A stretch of DNA of 64,000 nucleotides from contig JAJNBG010000004.1 in the NCBI GenBank assembly GCA_021155905.1, positions 1 through 64,000 on the forward strand. The letters run 5' to 3'. Of the stretch, positions 16,312 through 23,470 are shown one piece after another. The DNA comes from Bacteroidota bacterium. Its GTDB lineage: Bacteria > Bacteroidota > Bacteroidia > B-17B0 > Aurantibacillaceae. How positions within the stretch are numbered: position 1 is the stretch's first letter; each line of letters starts with the position of its first letter. Below the pieces are notes generated by a model, which ran no database searches, had not been told where the DNA came from, and saw only the letters and a list, made by a program, of their open reading frames with translations. The translations under genes and the position numbers were made by a program.

Positions 16312-17331
16312 ATGGATAGTACTACATTTGAAAAACTACTTCAAAAATCAGAAGGTAGAATTATAGATTTCAAGCGTGAAATGTATGATTTCTCTAATGA
16401 CCCAGAAAAAAAAGAAATACATTCATACGTTAAAGACGTTATAAGTTTCTGTAACACAATAAGAAATGAACCATCATATATAATAGTTGGTGTTAAAGAT
16501 TTAGGTGGTGGTCAACGAGATATGGTAGGATTAGAACACCATATTGATGAAGCAGAGCTACAAGCTAAAGTGTTTAATAAGGTTCATCCAAAACCGCTTT
16601 TCAATTATCATTTAGTTAACCATCATTCTAAGACTTTTGGTGTTTTTGAATTTCCACTATATAAATATGAAATGTTGCTGACTTCAACTGTCAACTACAA
16701 ACAAACTTTAAAAATTGGTACAGCATACTATAGAAATGGAAGTGGTAATGTTGAAATACCATTACTTGAAGCCATTAAGATTAATGATTGGTTGCGTACA
16801 TTGCCAGCACCAGCAGATGAAAATATACAGTTAATTAACAAGCAAAATTTATTAGCTAAGGCAAATGATAATAATACAAAATTATCAAAGGTATTATCAG
16901 AAGTTTTAGCTTTTGCTGAAAACTATAATAAATCTGAACTAAAAGAATTTTGTTTAGAACAAATTGCAGGTATAAAAAAGGATTTTAACAGAGAAAATCT
17001 TTTTTATAGAGGAAGCCAAATTTTCTTTTGTACTGGACACGTTAATCAAATTAATTCCTTTGCAACGATAGGTACAGTTGCTAACTATCTTCAAAATAAT
17101 AACAATTGTTATACCTATAAATTTTTAATGCAGGATTCAATTTCAAACTTAGAATCAAATATATCCCGCACAGAAAATGATAAAGGTTTTGTAAAGATAA
17201 ATTCAACCACATTATCTATAGACCCGAATTTCAAACCTAAAGCCAATATTACTATTTTCATATCCCATAATAATTATATCCAAGTTTATAATGGAATTAG
17301 GCAAGCTTTGATTGAACTCTTGCTTAAATAG
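16312..17331 (+). CDS. AlbA_2 / Schlafen-type putative DNA- or RNA-binding protein
   Basis: 339 residues. Residues 1-150 fit the AlbA_2 (Schlafen, divergent AAA_4) domain: EGRIIDFKREMYDF, KKEIHSYVKDVISFCNTIRN, SYIIVGVKDLGGG, then GVFEFPLYKYEMLL and GTAYYRNGSGNVE, the last being the usual (Y)xRxGsxNxxA-like ending. The rest is helical then mixed and not recognised (SEVLAFAENYNKSELKEFCL, then ITIFISHNNYIQVYNGIRQ). AlbA_2 proteins occur in regulators and in several defence contexts. It is cotranscribed with the membrane/zinc-ribbon protein, away from all structural genes, so I infer phage-borne cargo, possibly superinfection exclusion. The role is not shown by sequence. Confidence 0.65.
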   Translation: MDSTTFEKLLQKSEGRIIDFKREMYDFSNDPEKKEIHSYVKDVISFCNTIRNEPSYIIVGVKDLGGGQRDMVGLEHHIDEAELQAKVFNKVHPKPLFNYHLVNHHSKTFGVFEFPLYKYEMLLTSTVNYKQTLKIGTAYYRNGSGNVEIPLLEAIKINDWLRTLPAPADENIQLINKQNLLAKANDNNTKLSKVLSEVLAFAENYNKSELKEFCLEQIAGIKKDFNRENLFYRGSQIFFCTGHVNQINSFATIGTVANYLQNNNNCYTYKFLMQDSISNLESNISRTENDKGFVKINSTTLSIDPNFKPKANITIFISHNNYIQVYNGIRQALIELLLK

Positions 17332-17433
17332 CTTATTTATCAACCGTTCTATAACCAATAGAATCCGTGTTTTCCTTATTGAATTAACAACCAAACCACT
17401 TTTCAAATATTAGGACGGTGTTTTCAGTTGAAA

Positions 17434-17441
17434 TAATTTTG
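17434..17441 (+). promoter_or_regulatory. -7 box (TAATTTTG) before a small membrane peptide
   Basis: Exact TAnnTTTG, 14 bases before the ATG at 17456. Confidence 0.4.
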
Positions 17442-17455
17442 ATGTAAAAAACACT

Positions 17456-17563
17456 ATGAAAAAATTAATCAGAACATTCAGAATCATTGGTAACATTATA
17501 TTTTTACTTTTATCCGCTGTCGTAGCTTTAATTAAGTATTACAGACCCACCAATAACCAGTAA
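17456..17563 (+). CDS. Small single-span membrane peptide (35 aa)
   Basis: Reads MKKLIRTFRIIGNIIFLLLS then AVVALIKYYRPTNNQ: a basic start, one transmembrane helix and a polar end. It is preceded by a -7 box and its 3' end overlaps the convergent 17528..18103 gene. Small membrane peptides of this size occur in lysis or exclusion roles; no direct evidence here. Confidence 0.4.
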   Translation: MKKLIRTFRIIGNIIFLLLSAVVALIKYYRPTNNQ

Positions 17564-18103
17564 ACTAATACCCAGACCAACACCCAAGATTTTATTTAGT
17601 GTTTCCCTTCGTCTGGCTTTCTTTTCACTCTTATTCAATTCCTTTACAAGCTTATTACTAATTGTGGTCATAGCAGTATATGCTGAATCACACATAAGTA
17701 TTTGGTTATCCTTAATCTGAATCAACCCATTTTGAATACTGTCTTTAACAGCGTAATGATTCAGCGTTGAATCAACTTGTGCTATATAGACACCAGCGGT
17801 TGCTTTTACGCTATCACAAGGTGATATGATGCTGGTGACCTTAATCATCTGTAGAAGTTTATTCTGGGTCTTGGTAAGCGTTTGTTTTGATGCTACCATC
17901 TTACTATTTGATGCAGCAAGTTCATTAACCAAAGAATCATTCACACGGTTGTAATTGGTGGTGTTGGTCTTATAACCAGAATCAATCTTATGAATCTGGG
18001 TCTTGATTCCTGGCACTGGTGATGTTCTATTACACTTATAGGTAAGTGTGAATGTAAGTAATGCTGTTGCTAATACTATAATTGCTGTTTTAAGATTTGA
18101 CAT
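17528..18103 (-). CDS. Coiled-coil protein with N- and C-terminal membrane segments
   Basis: 191 residues. The N-terminus is a signal anchor (TAIIVLATALLTFTLTY, followed by a cysteine at residue 24). The middle is a long helical, coiled-coil-prone stretch with many Asn, Ser and Lys (ELAASNSKMVASKQTLTKTQ). The C-terminus ends in a second hydrophobic helix (ILGVGLGISLLVIGGSVIL) preceded by a basic patch KKARRRE. This layout recalls inner-membrane spanin-like or tail-associated phage proteins, but the position beside the replication gene is odd for a spanin. It overlaps the upstream wHTH gene by 14 bases. Confidence 0.5.
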   Translation of the reverse strand: MSNLKTAIIVLATALLTFTLTYKCNRTSPVPGIKTQIHKIDSGYKTNTTNYNRVNDSLVNELAASNSKMVASKQTLTKTQNKLLQMIKVTSIISPCDSVKATAGVYIAQVDSTLNHYAVKDSIQNGLIQIKDNQILMCDSAYTAMTTISNKLVKELNKSEKKARRRETLNKILGVGLGISLLVIGGSVILN

Positions 18104-18314
18104 TTAAAAATACGGTTGTACGATACTTACCATCAGTATGGGTAAGCTTATTTTCTTTTGTTATATGACCAGCATCAACCAATTCTTTTAGTTGCTTATT
18201 TACTTGGTATTTGCTTAGTGAATATTTAGCAGCAAGTGCAGCTGGTATATATCGGTAATAACCAGCGGTTGATACCTCCGCTAAAAGGGCTATTTGAAAT
18301 GGCGTTTGTGTCAT
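18090..18314 (-). CDS. Small winged helix-turn-helix protein (74 aa)
   Basis: MTQTPFQIALLAEVSTAGYY leads into IPAALAAKYSLSKYQVNKQL, a recognition-helix-like stretch, then KELVDAGHITKENKLTHTDG and a beta wing (KYRTTVFLNV). This is the standard wHTH pattern of small transcription regulators. It lies between the polymerase-like gene and the coiled-coil gene on the same strand and may regulate the replication module. Confidence 0.6.
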   Translation of the reverse strand: MTQTPFQIALLAEVSTAGYYRYIPAALAAKYSLSKYQVNKQLKELVDAGHITKENKLTHTDGKYRTTVFLNVKS

Positions 18315-18402
18315 TAGATAAAGATTATGAATAGGATTATAAATAAGATGATACCGATTGCTTCGTACCCTGTTACTTCAATTTTGAATAGTGTTTTTTT
18401 CA

Positions 18403-19989
18403 TTATGCGATTTGTTTAGTGTTTATTATGTGTTTTAGGATTGGGTGAATGTTCACTTCATCAATCATTTCTGCAACCGTATCAAAACCATCATTATTGA
18501 TGTACTTGATATAGAATTCTGTTATATCTTCTGGGAAACTATGAGTATCAGCTAATAGCCTAAATACAGTCATTATAGATGCCTCTGCTTGAACTATTTC
18601 TTCTTGAATAGGTTCTTGTGTCGTTTCAATTTCACTGGTGCTTAAAATGGCTTTATAGTGTTTTTCAATGGATTTTTTAGATACACCAGATTTAGCTTGA
18701 ATACTTCTAATGGTTATTTTAACACCATCTTCTTTTAATTCTTTTATAGCTAGAGTTATTTTATTGATGGTGTCATCAGTTTTAATCTGATTTTTGTTTT
18801 GTCCTACACCTTGACCTTTTGCACTACATATACACTTGTTGGTTGTATTGTTATCTATTATTGCTTCTTTAATAAGTAGTGCAAAATCATAAGGTGTAGG
18901 ACAAGATGTATGATGAGTTATTGAAGTTGAAAGTGTTCTTTTAAAGAATACATCTGAATTAACATCAATAATTGATTTAACTTCATCAATATCTTTTTCT
19001 AGGATTATTACAGCATCGTGTACTGGTATAACGAATAGACCCTTATTAACTATATCAGTTAAGATATTTGTAATAAAAAATTCAGCTTCTAATTTTTGTA
19101 GGGTTGATGCTTTGGTATCACCATTATCAATAGTCAATAAGAAGTTGTACATCGCTGGGTAAAGCACCTTGAATGCTTCACTATACTTGCTATTAGCTAC
19201 AATCGCTTTGTTATCGTTACAAAGAATGGTATTAAAAAAGGATTCTTTAAACCTGTCTTTATTGGCGTTAAGGTCAACACCCATCTTTTCAGCAAGCCTT
19301 TCATAAAATACACCAGCGAATACATCAGCATTGAATGCTAAATCATTTGGGCAAAGCTGGCTAAGAAAAATTAATTGAGCATTTTTAGCGTCAATCTCTA
19401 CCAAGTTACCCAACTTTGAACATAACTTTCTTCTGTATTTCTTATTTAGATTAGTTAGCGTATGGTGTACACGGCCAGTAGCTGATTGACTTATTCTTGC
19501 TTTGAATATGCTGTTATTGGTGAAGATAACTTCATCTTCAAGTTGAACACCATCATTTCTTAATTCAATAAGTAGTTCTGGTGTTATCACCAATTTTTCA
19601 AGATTGGTTAATATCTGTTTAATCTTTGGGGTAAGCTTAGAAAAATTGTTTTCAATAATGTAATTGATACGATTAATCAATTTCACACTGGTGATAGTAT
19701 AATCAATCAATTGTTTTTTTGAATGTGGTACAAGAACTTTATATGTTAAGAATTGGTAACCACCTTCACGATAATTTGAAAACACTTCAAGTATTCCTAA
19801 TTCAACTAGGGTTGTTCTTAATTGGGTGTAGCTTCTATCACCAAATGTTTTTTTAAGTGCTTGACTGCTTAAGTAAGTACTTTTATTGGTATTCCTTTTT
19901 ATGATAAGGTGGGTGAAGTAAAGAAGTGAATCTTTATCAGGGTGTTCTGATACTAGGTCAAGTATCTCTGTTGTTGTTTTAATTTGCAT
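18403..19989 (-). CDS. Predicted replication protein with family-A DNA polymerase-like palm
   Basis: 528 residues. Residues 1-90 look like a winged-helix region. From about residue 170 it follows the order of family-A polymerase motifs: TGR at 171-173 (like the TGRLSS word of Pol I), motif A Asp200 in LVEIDAKNAQLIFLSQL, a motif-B-like helix with Lys244/Lys248 in NKDRFKESFFNTIL, and motif C His324-Asp325 in VIPVHDAVIILEKDIDEV. The exonuclease domains of Pol I are absent and it is about half that length. Residues 362-397 are encoded by a 108 bp inverted-repeat element. A C-terminal helix-turn-helix follows (VKITIRSIQAKSGVSKKSIE, about residues 417-440). Polymerase-like core between DNA-binding ends suggests an initiator or primase-polymerase for phage replication. 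An exact family is not named here; catalytic activity is inference, since motif C ends HDA rather than HDE. Confidence 0.6.
   Translation of the reverse strand: MQIKTTTEILDLVSEHPDKDSLLYFTHLIIKRNTNKSTYLSSQALKKTFGDRSYTQLRTTLVELGILEVFSNYREGGYQFLTYKVLVPHSKKQLIDYTITSVKLINRINYIIENNFSKLTPKIKQILTNLEKLVITPELLIELRNDGVQLEDEVIFTNNSIFKARISQSATGRVHHTLTNLNKKYRRKLCSKLGNLVEIDAKNAQLIFLSQLCPNDLAFNADVFAGVFYERLAEKMGVDLNANKDRFKESFFNTILCNDNKAIVANSKYSEAFKVLYPAMYNFLLTIDNGDTKASTLQKLEAEFFITNILTDIVNKGLFVIPVHDAVIILEKDIDEVKSIIDVNSDVFFKRTLSTSITHHTSCPTPYDFALLIKEAIIDNNTTNKCICSAKGQGVGQNKNQIKTDDTINKITLAIKELKEDGVKITIRSIQAKSGVSKKSIEKHYKAILSTSEIETTQEPIQEEIVQAEASIMTVFRLLADTHSFPEDITEFYIKYINNDGFDTVAEMIDEVNIHPILKHIINTKQIA
18797..18904. 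repeat. 108 bp inverted-repeat element, copy A (inside the polymerase-like gene)
   Basis: Arms TTGTCCTACACCTT (18799-18812) and its complement (18891-18904), then TTTTGCACTAC (18817-18827) with its complement (18876-18886), separated by 4-base internal loops, close over a 48-base loop. The element is exactly 36 codons and stays in frame in the host gene. A copy with the same arms, loop size and total length lies at 20329-20436. Confidence 0.9.
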
Positions 19990-20036
19990 CTCATTTTATT
20001 CCTGTTTTATGTTATGATTCCTTTTTTTGGTTTTAC

Positions 20037-20102
20037 TTCGGACAGGAACCCACCAGACCGCTAAATCTGATGGGAACCGAAGGAACACTATTGCTAGTGT
20101 TC
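20037..20102 (-). promoter_or_regulatory. Two consecutive hairpins in the leader of the polymerase-like gene
   Basis: TTCGG (20037-20041) pairs with CCGAA (20077-20081) and encloses CCCACCAGA/TCTGATGGG (one mismatch). Directly beside it is a perfect 8 bp hairpin GAACACTA-TTGC-TAGTGTTC (20083-20102). On the minus strand they lie 48-113 bases before the start codon, so they may be part of its 5' leader. Confidence 0.55.
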
Positions 20103-20328
20103 TAATATAAATATGTTGATAGTTGAAGAAAACCAAAAAAGTTTTCAATTCCATCAAAATATAATTAAGGATAATGCAAAAACACCCATAAGTAAATGGT
20201 TGAATTGATATTTCTTAATATTTTTTGCGGAATAGTACCCATTCAAGGGTAGGGTTGACGAGATGAACCCCTTTCTACTGCAAAGATACCGATTTTTTAA
20301 ATAGGGTTCAAGTAGACCACCCAAATAA

Positions 20329-20436
20329 TTTTGTCCTACACCCTGTCATTTTGCACTACATATACACTTGTTGGTGTTCTATCATACTATAGTTACTATT
20401 ATAATAAGTAGTGCAAATCGTAAAGGTGTAGGACAA
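20329..20436. repeat. 108 bp inverted-repeat element, copy B (intergenic)
   Basis: The first 47 bases match copy A at 44 positions and the last 34 at 29; the central 27 bases are unrelated but of equal length. Arms TTTGTCCTACACC (20330-20342) and TTTGCACTAC (20350-20359) pair with 20425-20437 and 20408-20417 over a 48-base loop. Read in the frame used by copy A it contains several stop codons, so protein coding does not explain its conservation. Confidence 0.9.
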
Positions 20437-20676
20437 AGAATATTGTTTAGCATAAACATCGACCCATTTTCTGGTACAGGGGGTACTTTTGGAAAGTGTA
20501 ATAAAGAATTAATGAAACCCGTATACTATGATACAGAAGATTTATAAAGATTATGACGTGATGTCATTAAAGAAACGAGTTAGGCAGAATAATTTTGTAT
20601 GCAAAAATTGAATAGTACCGTTAATCAGATATATTTTTAAATAGCCTAAAACAGAAATACTTCTTTAAGACCGCTG

Positions 20677-20684
20677 TAGCTTTG
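20677..20684 (+). promoter_or_regulatory. -7 box (TAGCTTTG) of the rightward nuclease/sigma genes
   Basis: Exact TAnnTTTG. A TTG codon that opens the downstream frame falls inside this box, so the true start is the ATG at 20760. The transcript would cover the 69-residue protein, the PD-(D/E)XK nuclease and the sigma-like genes. Confidence 0.55.
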
Positions 20685-20759
20685 ATTTTTAGAACACCGC
20701 CCAACAGTCCTTTCAAAATAGAAACAAAAGTGTTATCATATAAAACAAAACCTAATACG

Positions 20760-20969
20760 ATGCTAGAGATACGCAAACGAAGCCCACGCCAACTTACCAC
20801 TTTTGATGTGTTTGACACCAGATACCCAGACCAACCACCAGTATGTGTTCTGGTGACATTCAGAGATTTGATTTACGTTTATGATGGTCATACCACAACC
20901 AACAGAATAGAGGTCATTAGCAACCCTATGAACCTAATTGCTTACTTGGAGTCCATATATTGTAGGTAG
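20760..20969 (+). CDS. Hypothetical phage protein (69 aa)
   Basis: Begins MLEIRKRSPRQLTTFDVFDT and continues with strands PPVCVLVTFRDLIYVYDGHT and a C-terminal helix NLIAYLESIYCR. Start chosen downstream of the promoter box. It is the first gene of the rightward unit leading to the nuclease and sigma genes. No family recognised. Confidence 0.45.
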   Translation: MLEIRKRSPRQLTTFDVFDTRYPDQPPVCVLVTFRDLIYVYDGHTTTNRIEVISNPMNLIAYLESIYCR

Positions 20970-21049
20970 TTTAACCTATTGGAAATTTATTTTCTTCAAA
21001 AGGAGGTTTTTTGCTTTTGTCTGGATATTTATTAGAAATGATAAATATT

Positions 21050-21592
21050 ATGACACATTCAGAAAAACACAAACACTTCACGACTGCATCAATCCGTGAA
21101 AGGTTAATCTTTAAATCAGTTGCTGATGCAAACCCCAATCTTTTTAGTGACGTTATCTATAGTGACCCTGAAGGGTACGATGGTTGGGACGTAATATTTA
21201 TCCTATCTGGTGAAACAAAACCCCGTGTGGTTGAAACTAAGGTACGTAGCAGTACCAGCACCCATTGTGGGTACACCATTCAAGAAGATAAATATCAGTC
21301 TCTAATGGTTTCAGCCTGTACTTATGTACCAACATACATTAACTTCTTTAATGATGATAACCAAATGCTGTTGTGGTCTTTAACAGGTGATACACCAACA
21401 TTTATTGATACGATGTACCAGAATAACAACCATAACCAACAAAGACAAATAAAACTAGCAGCGGATTTACCAGCAACAGCTGCTACCAGATTCAAAGCCA
21501 ACTATGACCTTACAGCCATATACAACAAAGCTGATAAAATATATAACGATAGACTACACCCAGAACACCCAAAGAAATGGAAACGAATTTAA
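21050..21592 (+). CDS. Predicted PD-(D/E)XK-fold endonuclease
   Basis: 180 residues from the chosen ATG. The nuclease signature is visible: GYDGWDVIFI supplies the metal-binding Asp, and RVVETKVRS supplies the ExK strand about 20 residues later, followed by a helix with Gln/Lys (IQEDKYQSLMVS), as in VRR-NUC and resolvase-like members. An upstream TTG (21011 or 21017) follows AGGAGG at 21001-21006, so a longer form is possible. It sits between early and sigma genes and overlaps the sigma gene by 16 bases. Likely roles are recombination, DNA processing or host-DNA degradation; the exact target is unknown. Confidence 0.65.
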   Translation: MTHSEKHKHFTTASIRERLIFKSVADANPNLFSDVIYSDPEGYDGWDVIFILSGETKPRVVETKVRSSTSTHCGYTIQEDKYQSLMVSACTYVPTYINFFNDDNQMLLWSLTGDTPTFIDTMYQNNNHNQQRQIKLAADLPATAATRFKANYDLTAIYNKADKIYNDRLHPEHPKKWKRI

Positions 21593-22221
21593 AAGACCTT
21601 GATGTAAACGATTATAAATACTATGTGAAAAAAATAGCTAATTCCTACCAAGTATCGAACGATGTTAGAACTGAATTAATTCAAGAAGGTTTGATTGGTG
21701 TATATGAAGCAAGTCTAAAATATGACCCAATACACGGTAATAGCTTCATAAGCTTTGCTACAACGTACATCAAGAAAAATATGTCAATATACCTTATGAA
21801 TAACTTAAGGACTGTTAGAGTCCCTTCAAATAAGCTAAGAGCGTTAAGAAAGTACCAAGCGATTGAAGACCCAGATACAGCTGATTTAAGCGAGTTTTCA
21901 AAATCAGACTTACTATTCATCAACTCTAATGGTCATAAACCAGAACTAAGCACTGATGAACCAATTAATGATGAATCTGATTCAACATTACTTGATGTAT
22001 ATCAACCAAGTGATGAAGAAAGACCTGAAATTATTGATAAGATGCTTAAAGCTGTCAATGAACTACCAGAAAATGACAGGTACTTAATCACAGCATATTA
22101 CGGTCTTATTGAAGATAGTAAGACACTTGAAGCAATTGGTCAAGAACAAAACCTTACCAGAGAAAGGATTAGACAAAAGATAGCTGCCATTCAAAAAAAA
22201 CTAAAAGAAATATTAAAATAA
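21577..22221 (+). CDS. Phage-encoded sigma-70 family protein (region 2 and region 4)
   Basis: 214 residues. Region 2 reads DVRTELIQEGLIGVYEASLK, then GNSFISFATTYIKKNMSIYL, the core-binding and -10 recognition part, followed by LRTVRVPSNKLRALRKYQ (region 3-like start). Region 4 ends the protein: LPENDRYLITAYYGLIEDSK then TLEAIGQEQNLTRERIRQKI, the helix-turn-helix that contacts -35 DNA. Pattern resembles primary-like sigma factors without region 1. It lies just before the late genes and is a likely late-gene switch, see the three GTTACAAAA motifs. The 16-base overlap with the nuclease gene implies coupling. Confidence 0.88.
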   Translation: METNLKDLDVNDYKYYVKKIANSYQVSNDVRTELIQEGLIGVYEASLKYDPIHGNSFISFATTYIKKNMSIYLMNNLRTVRVPSNKLRALRKYQAIEDPDTADLSEFSKSDLLFINSNGHKPELSTDEPINDESDSTLLDVYQPSDEERPEIIDKMLKAVNELPENDRYLITAYYGLIEDSKTLEAIGQEQNLTRERIRQKIAAIQKKLKEILK

Positions 22222-22285
22222 TCTGGCTTTTGCTAAAAGTCCAGGTATTTATATTAAACACCATAACAGAAATAAAAAAAACATT

Positions 22286-22492
22286 ATGACCCCAAAAGAA
22301 AAAGAATTCCTTAGACAGCTTAAAGACCTGTTTAATCCAGAACCAGAAGAAAATGAAATCATTAAACTGGCTATCATACTGCAACTGCAAAAAGCCTATG
22401 AAAACCAGCTTTTAATGCAAAGTGACTATAAAAAACACTTCAACCAAATAACAAAAAGTATTAACCCTTTAACCGATAATGAAAATATCTAA
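22286..22492 (+). CDS. Hypothetical phage protein (68 aa)
   Basis: A helical, charged protein (MTPKEKEFLRQLKDLFNPEP, then NEIIKLAIILQLQKAYENQL). It lies between the two sigma-like genes and overlaps the second by 14 bases. Position suggests a regulator or anti-sigma-like partner, but no motif shows it. Confidence 0.5.
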   Translation: MTPKEKEFLRQLKDLFNPEPEENEIIKLAIILQLQKAYENQLLMQSDYKKHFNQITKSINPLTDNENI

Positions 22493-23003
22493 TGACTGGA
22501 ATAAAATTGATATAGAAAAAATCATCAACCAAGACCAACAAGAAATAAATAAACTCTATCAAATCACAAAGACCTATATTATGTACAAATTGGGTAATGA
22601 TGAAGAACTATTTCACGATTGGTTAATGTGTGTAATAGCAAAGATTGAAAACTTCAACCCAAAGAAAGGTAAGTTTAGTAGTTGGGCTACCAAGATAGCA
22701 GAACATAAGCTTAAGCTTACAAAGAAGAAAAAAGCAAGAACAATACATCTAATAAGCTACGATAACACCACCATCAATACCGATGATTCACAATTAAGCT
22801 TTCTTGAAGTCAATAATAACACAGTTGATTATGGTGAATTTAGTATTGAACAAGCCGAACACTTAGAAGAAAAACTTAGCACACTACCTACAGAAGACCA
22901 GACCTTCATCAGCGATTACATCAACAGGAATACCACACGTGACCCAAAGACCAGAATGAAGTTTAGTAGGTTGATTACAAAGCTAAAGAACAGCGAACAT
23001 TAA
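22479..23003 (+). CDS. Second sigma-70-like protein (ECF-like)
   Basis: 174 residues. The region-2-like part reads NDEELFHDWLMCVIAKIENF, then PKKGKFSSWATKIAEHKLKL (compare FKGEsxFxTWlxxIAxnxxxd in ECF sigma factors). The region-4-like part is LEEKLSTLPTEDQTFISDYI then TRDPKTRMKFSRLITKLKN, a shortened helix-turn-helix. It ends seven bases before the first late-promoter motif. Together with the 21577 protein it makes a tandem pair of sigma-like proteins. Region 4 is degenerate, so it may need a partner. Confidence 0.7.
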   Translation: MKISNDWNKIDIEKIINQDQQEINKLYQITKTYIMYKLGNDEELFHDWLMCVIAKIENFNPKKGKFSSWATKIAEHKLKLTKKKKARTIHLISYDNTTINTDDSQLSFLEVNNNTVDYGEFSIEQAEHLEEKLSTLPTEDQTFISDYINRNTTRDPKTRMKFSRLITKLKNSEH

Positions 23004-23010
23004 GTATATC

Positions 23011-23039
23011 GTTACAAAAACAGGTTTTCATACTAGTTA
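23011..23039 (+). promoter_or_regulatory. Late-gene promoter motif, copy 1 (GTTACAAAA-N10-ATACTAGTTA)
   Basis: GTTACAAAA at 23011-23019 and ATACTAGTTA at 23030-23039, directly before the terminase genes. The same two blocks with the same 10-base spacer occur at 25050 and 32259. It differs from the host TAnnTTTG promoters, so I infer use by a phage sigma-like protein. Confidence 0.75.
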
Positions 23040-23043
23040 AGGT

Positions 23044-23469
23044 ATGAAAATGAACAAACACAATCTTGATATTGAAGTAATCATACCTATGCTAATAGAT
23101 GGTGATTCTTATAGGGTAATAGCTGCAAAGCTTGGATGTCCATTAAGCACATTGTATGACTTTATGAAGCACCCCGAACATTCCGCACACGTGAACAGTG
23201 CTTTGACCATCAGTGCAAACGCTATAGCTGAAAAAGCAGAATCTGTACTTATCAATGCTGAAGGTACGATGCCAGAGATAAGCCGTGCTAGGGAATTAGC
23301 CCAATACTATAAGTGGCTTGCTGCAAAGCGTAACCCCAAAGGCTTTAGTGATAAGTATTCAGCTGAAATTGATGTCACTGCTACAGTACAAACCTTCAAG
23401 GTGATAGTACCAGATGAAGACCCTGTTGATGATGATACAGATGATGAAAATGACCCTTCAAAAGCATAA
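23044..23469 (+). CDS. Terminase small subunit
   Basis: 141 residues. The N-terminal helix-turn-helix (VIIPMLIDGDSYRVIAAKLG then CPLSTLYDFMKHPE) recognises DNA ends or pac/cos. The central helices RARELAQYYKWLAAKRNPKG then FSDKYSAEI are the typical terminase small-subunit oligomerisation word. The C-terminus is an acidic tail (DEDPVDDDTDDENDPSKA), which usually contacts the large subunit. A second ATG six bases downstream (23050) may be the true start if transcription begins close to the motif at 23011. Confidence 0.8.
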   Translation: MKMNKHNLDIEVIIPMLIDGDSYRVIAAKLGCPLSTLYDFMKHPEHSAHVNSALTISANAIAEKAESVLINAEGTMPEISRARELAQYYKWLAAKRNPKGFSDKYSAEIDVTATVQTFKVIVPDEDPVDDDTDDENDPSKA

Positions 23470-23470
23470 A

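Larger units (their letters stand above)
19990..20759. other. Hairpin-rich non-coding gap upstream of the polymerase-like gene
   Basis: A 770 bp region without a convincing gene. It contains hairpins at 20037-20081 and 20083-20102, TACCC-N6-GGGTA at 20236-20251, GGGTT-N9-AACCC at 20252-20270, the second 108 bp element, and a -7 box at 20677. A 27-codon ORF at 20528-20611 has no other support. The concentration of secondary structure next to a replication gene makes it the best origin candidate in the phage. Confidence 0.6.

Noticed and set aside
20329-20436. Copy B of the 108 bp element as a remnant of a duplicated polymerase-like gene
   Set aside because: Similarity stops exactly at the ends of the inverted repeat, the arms are kept while stops have accumulated in the coding frame, and the length is unchanged. 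This favours a DNA or RNA element, although a decayed fragment cannot be fully excluded.
20528-20611. 27-codon ORF in the gap upstream of the polymerase-like gene
   Set aside because: Too short to support on sequence alone; no promoter, overlap or family clue.
20682-20759. TTG start of the 69-residue protein
   Set aside because: The TTG lies inside a TAGCTTTG promoter box; the ATG at 20760 is preferred.
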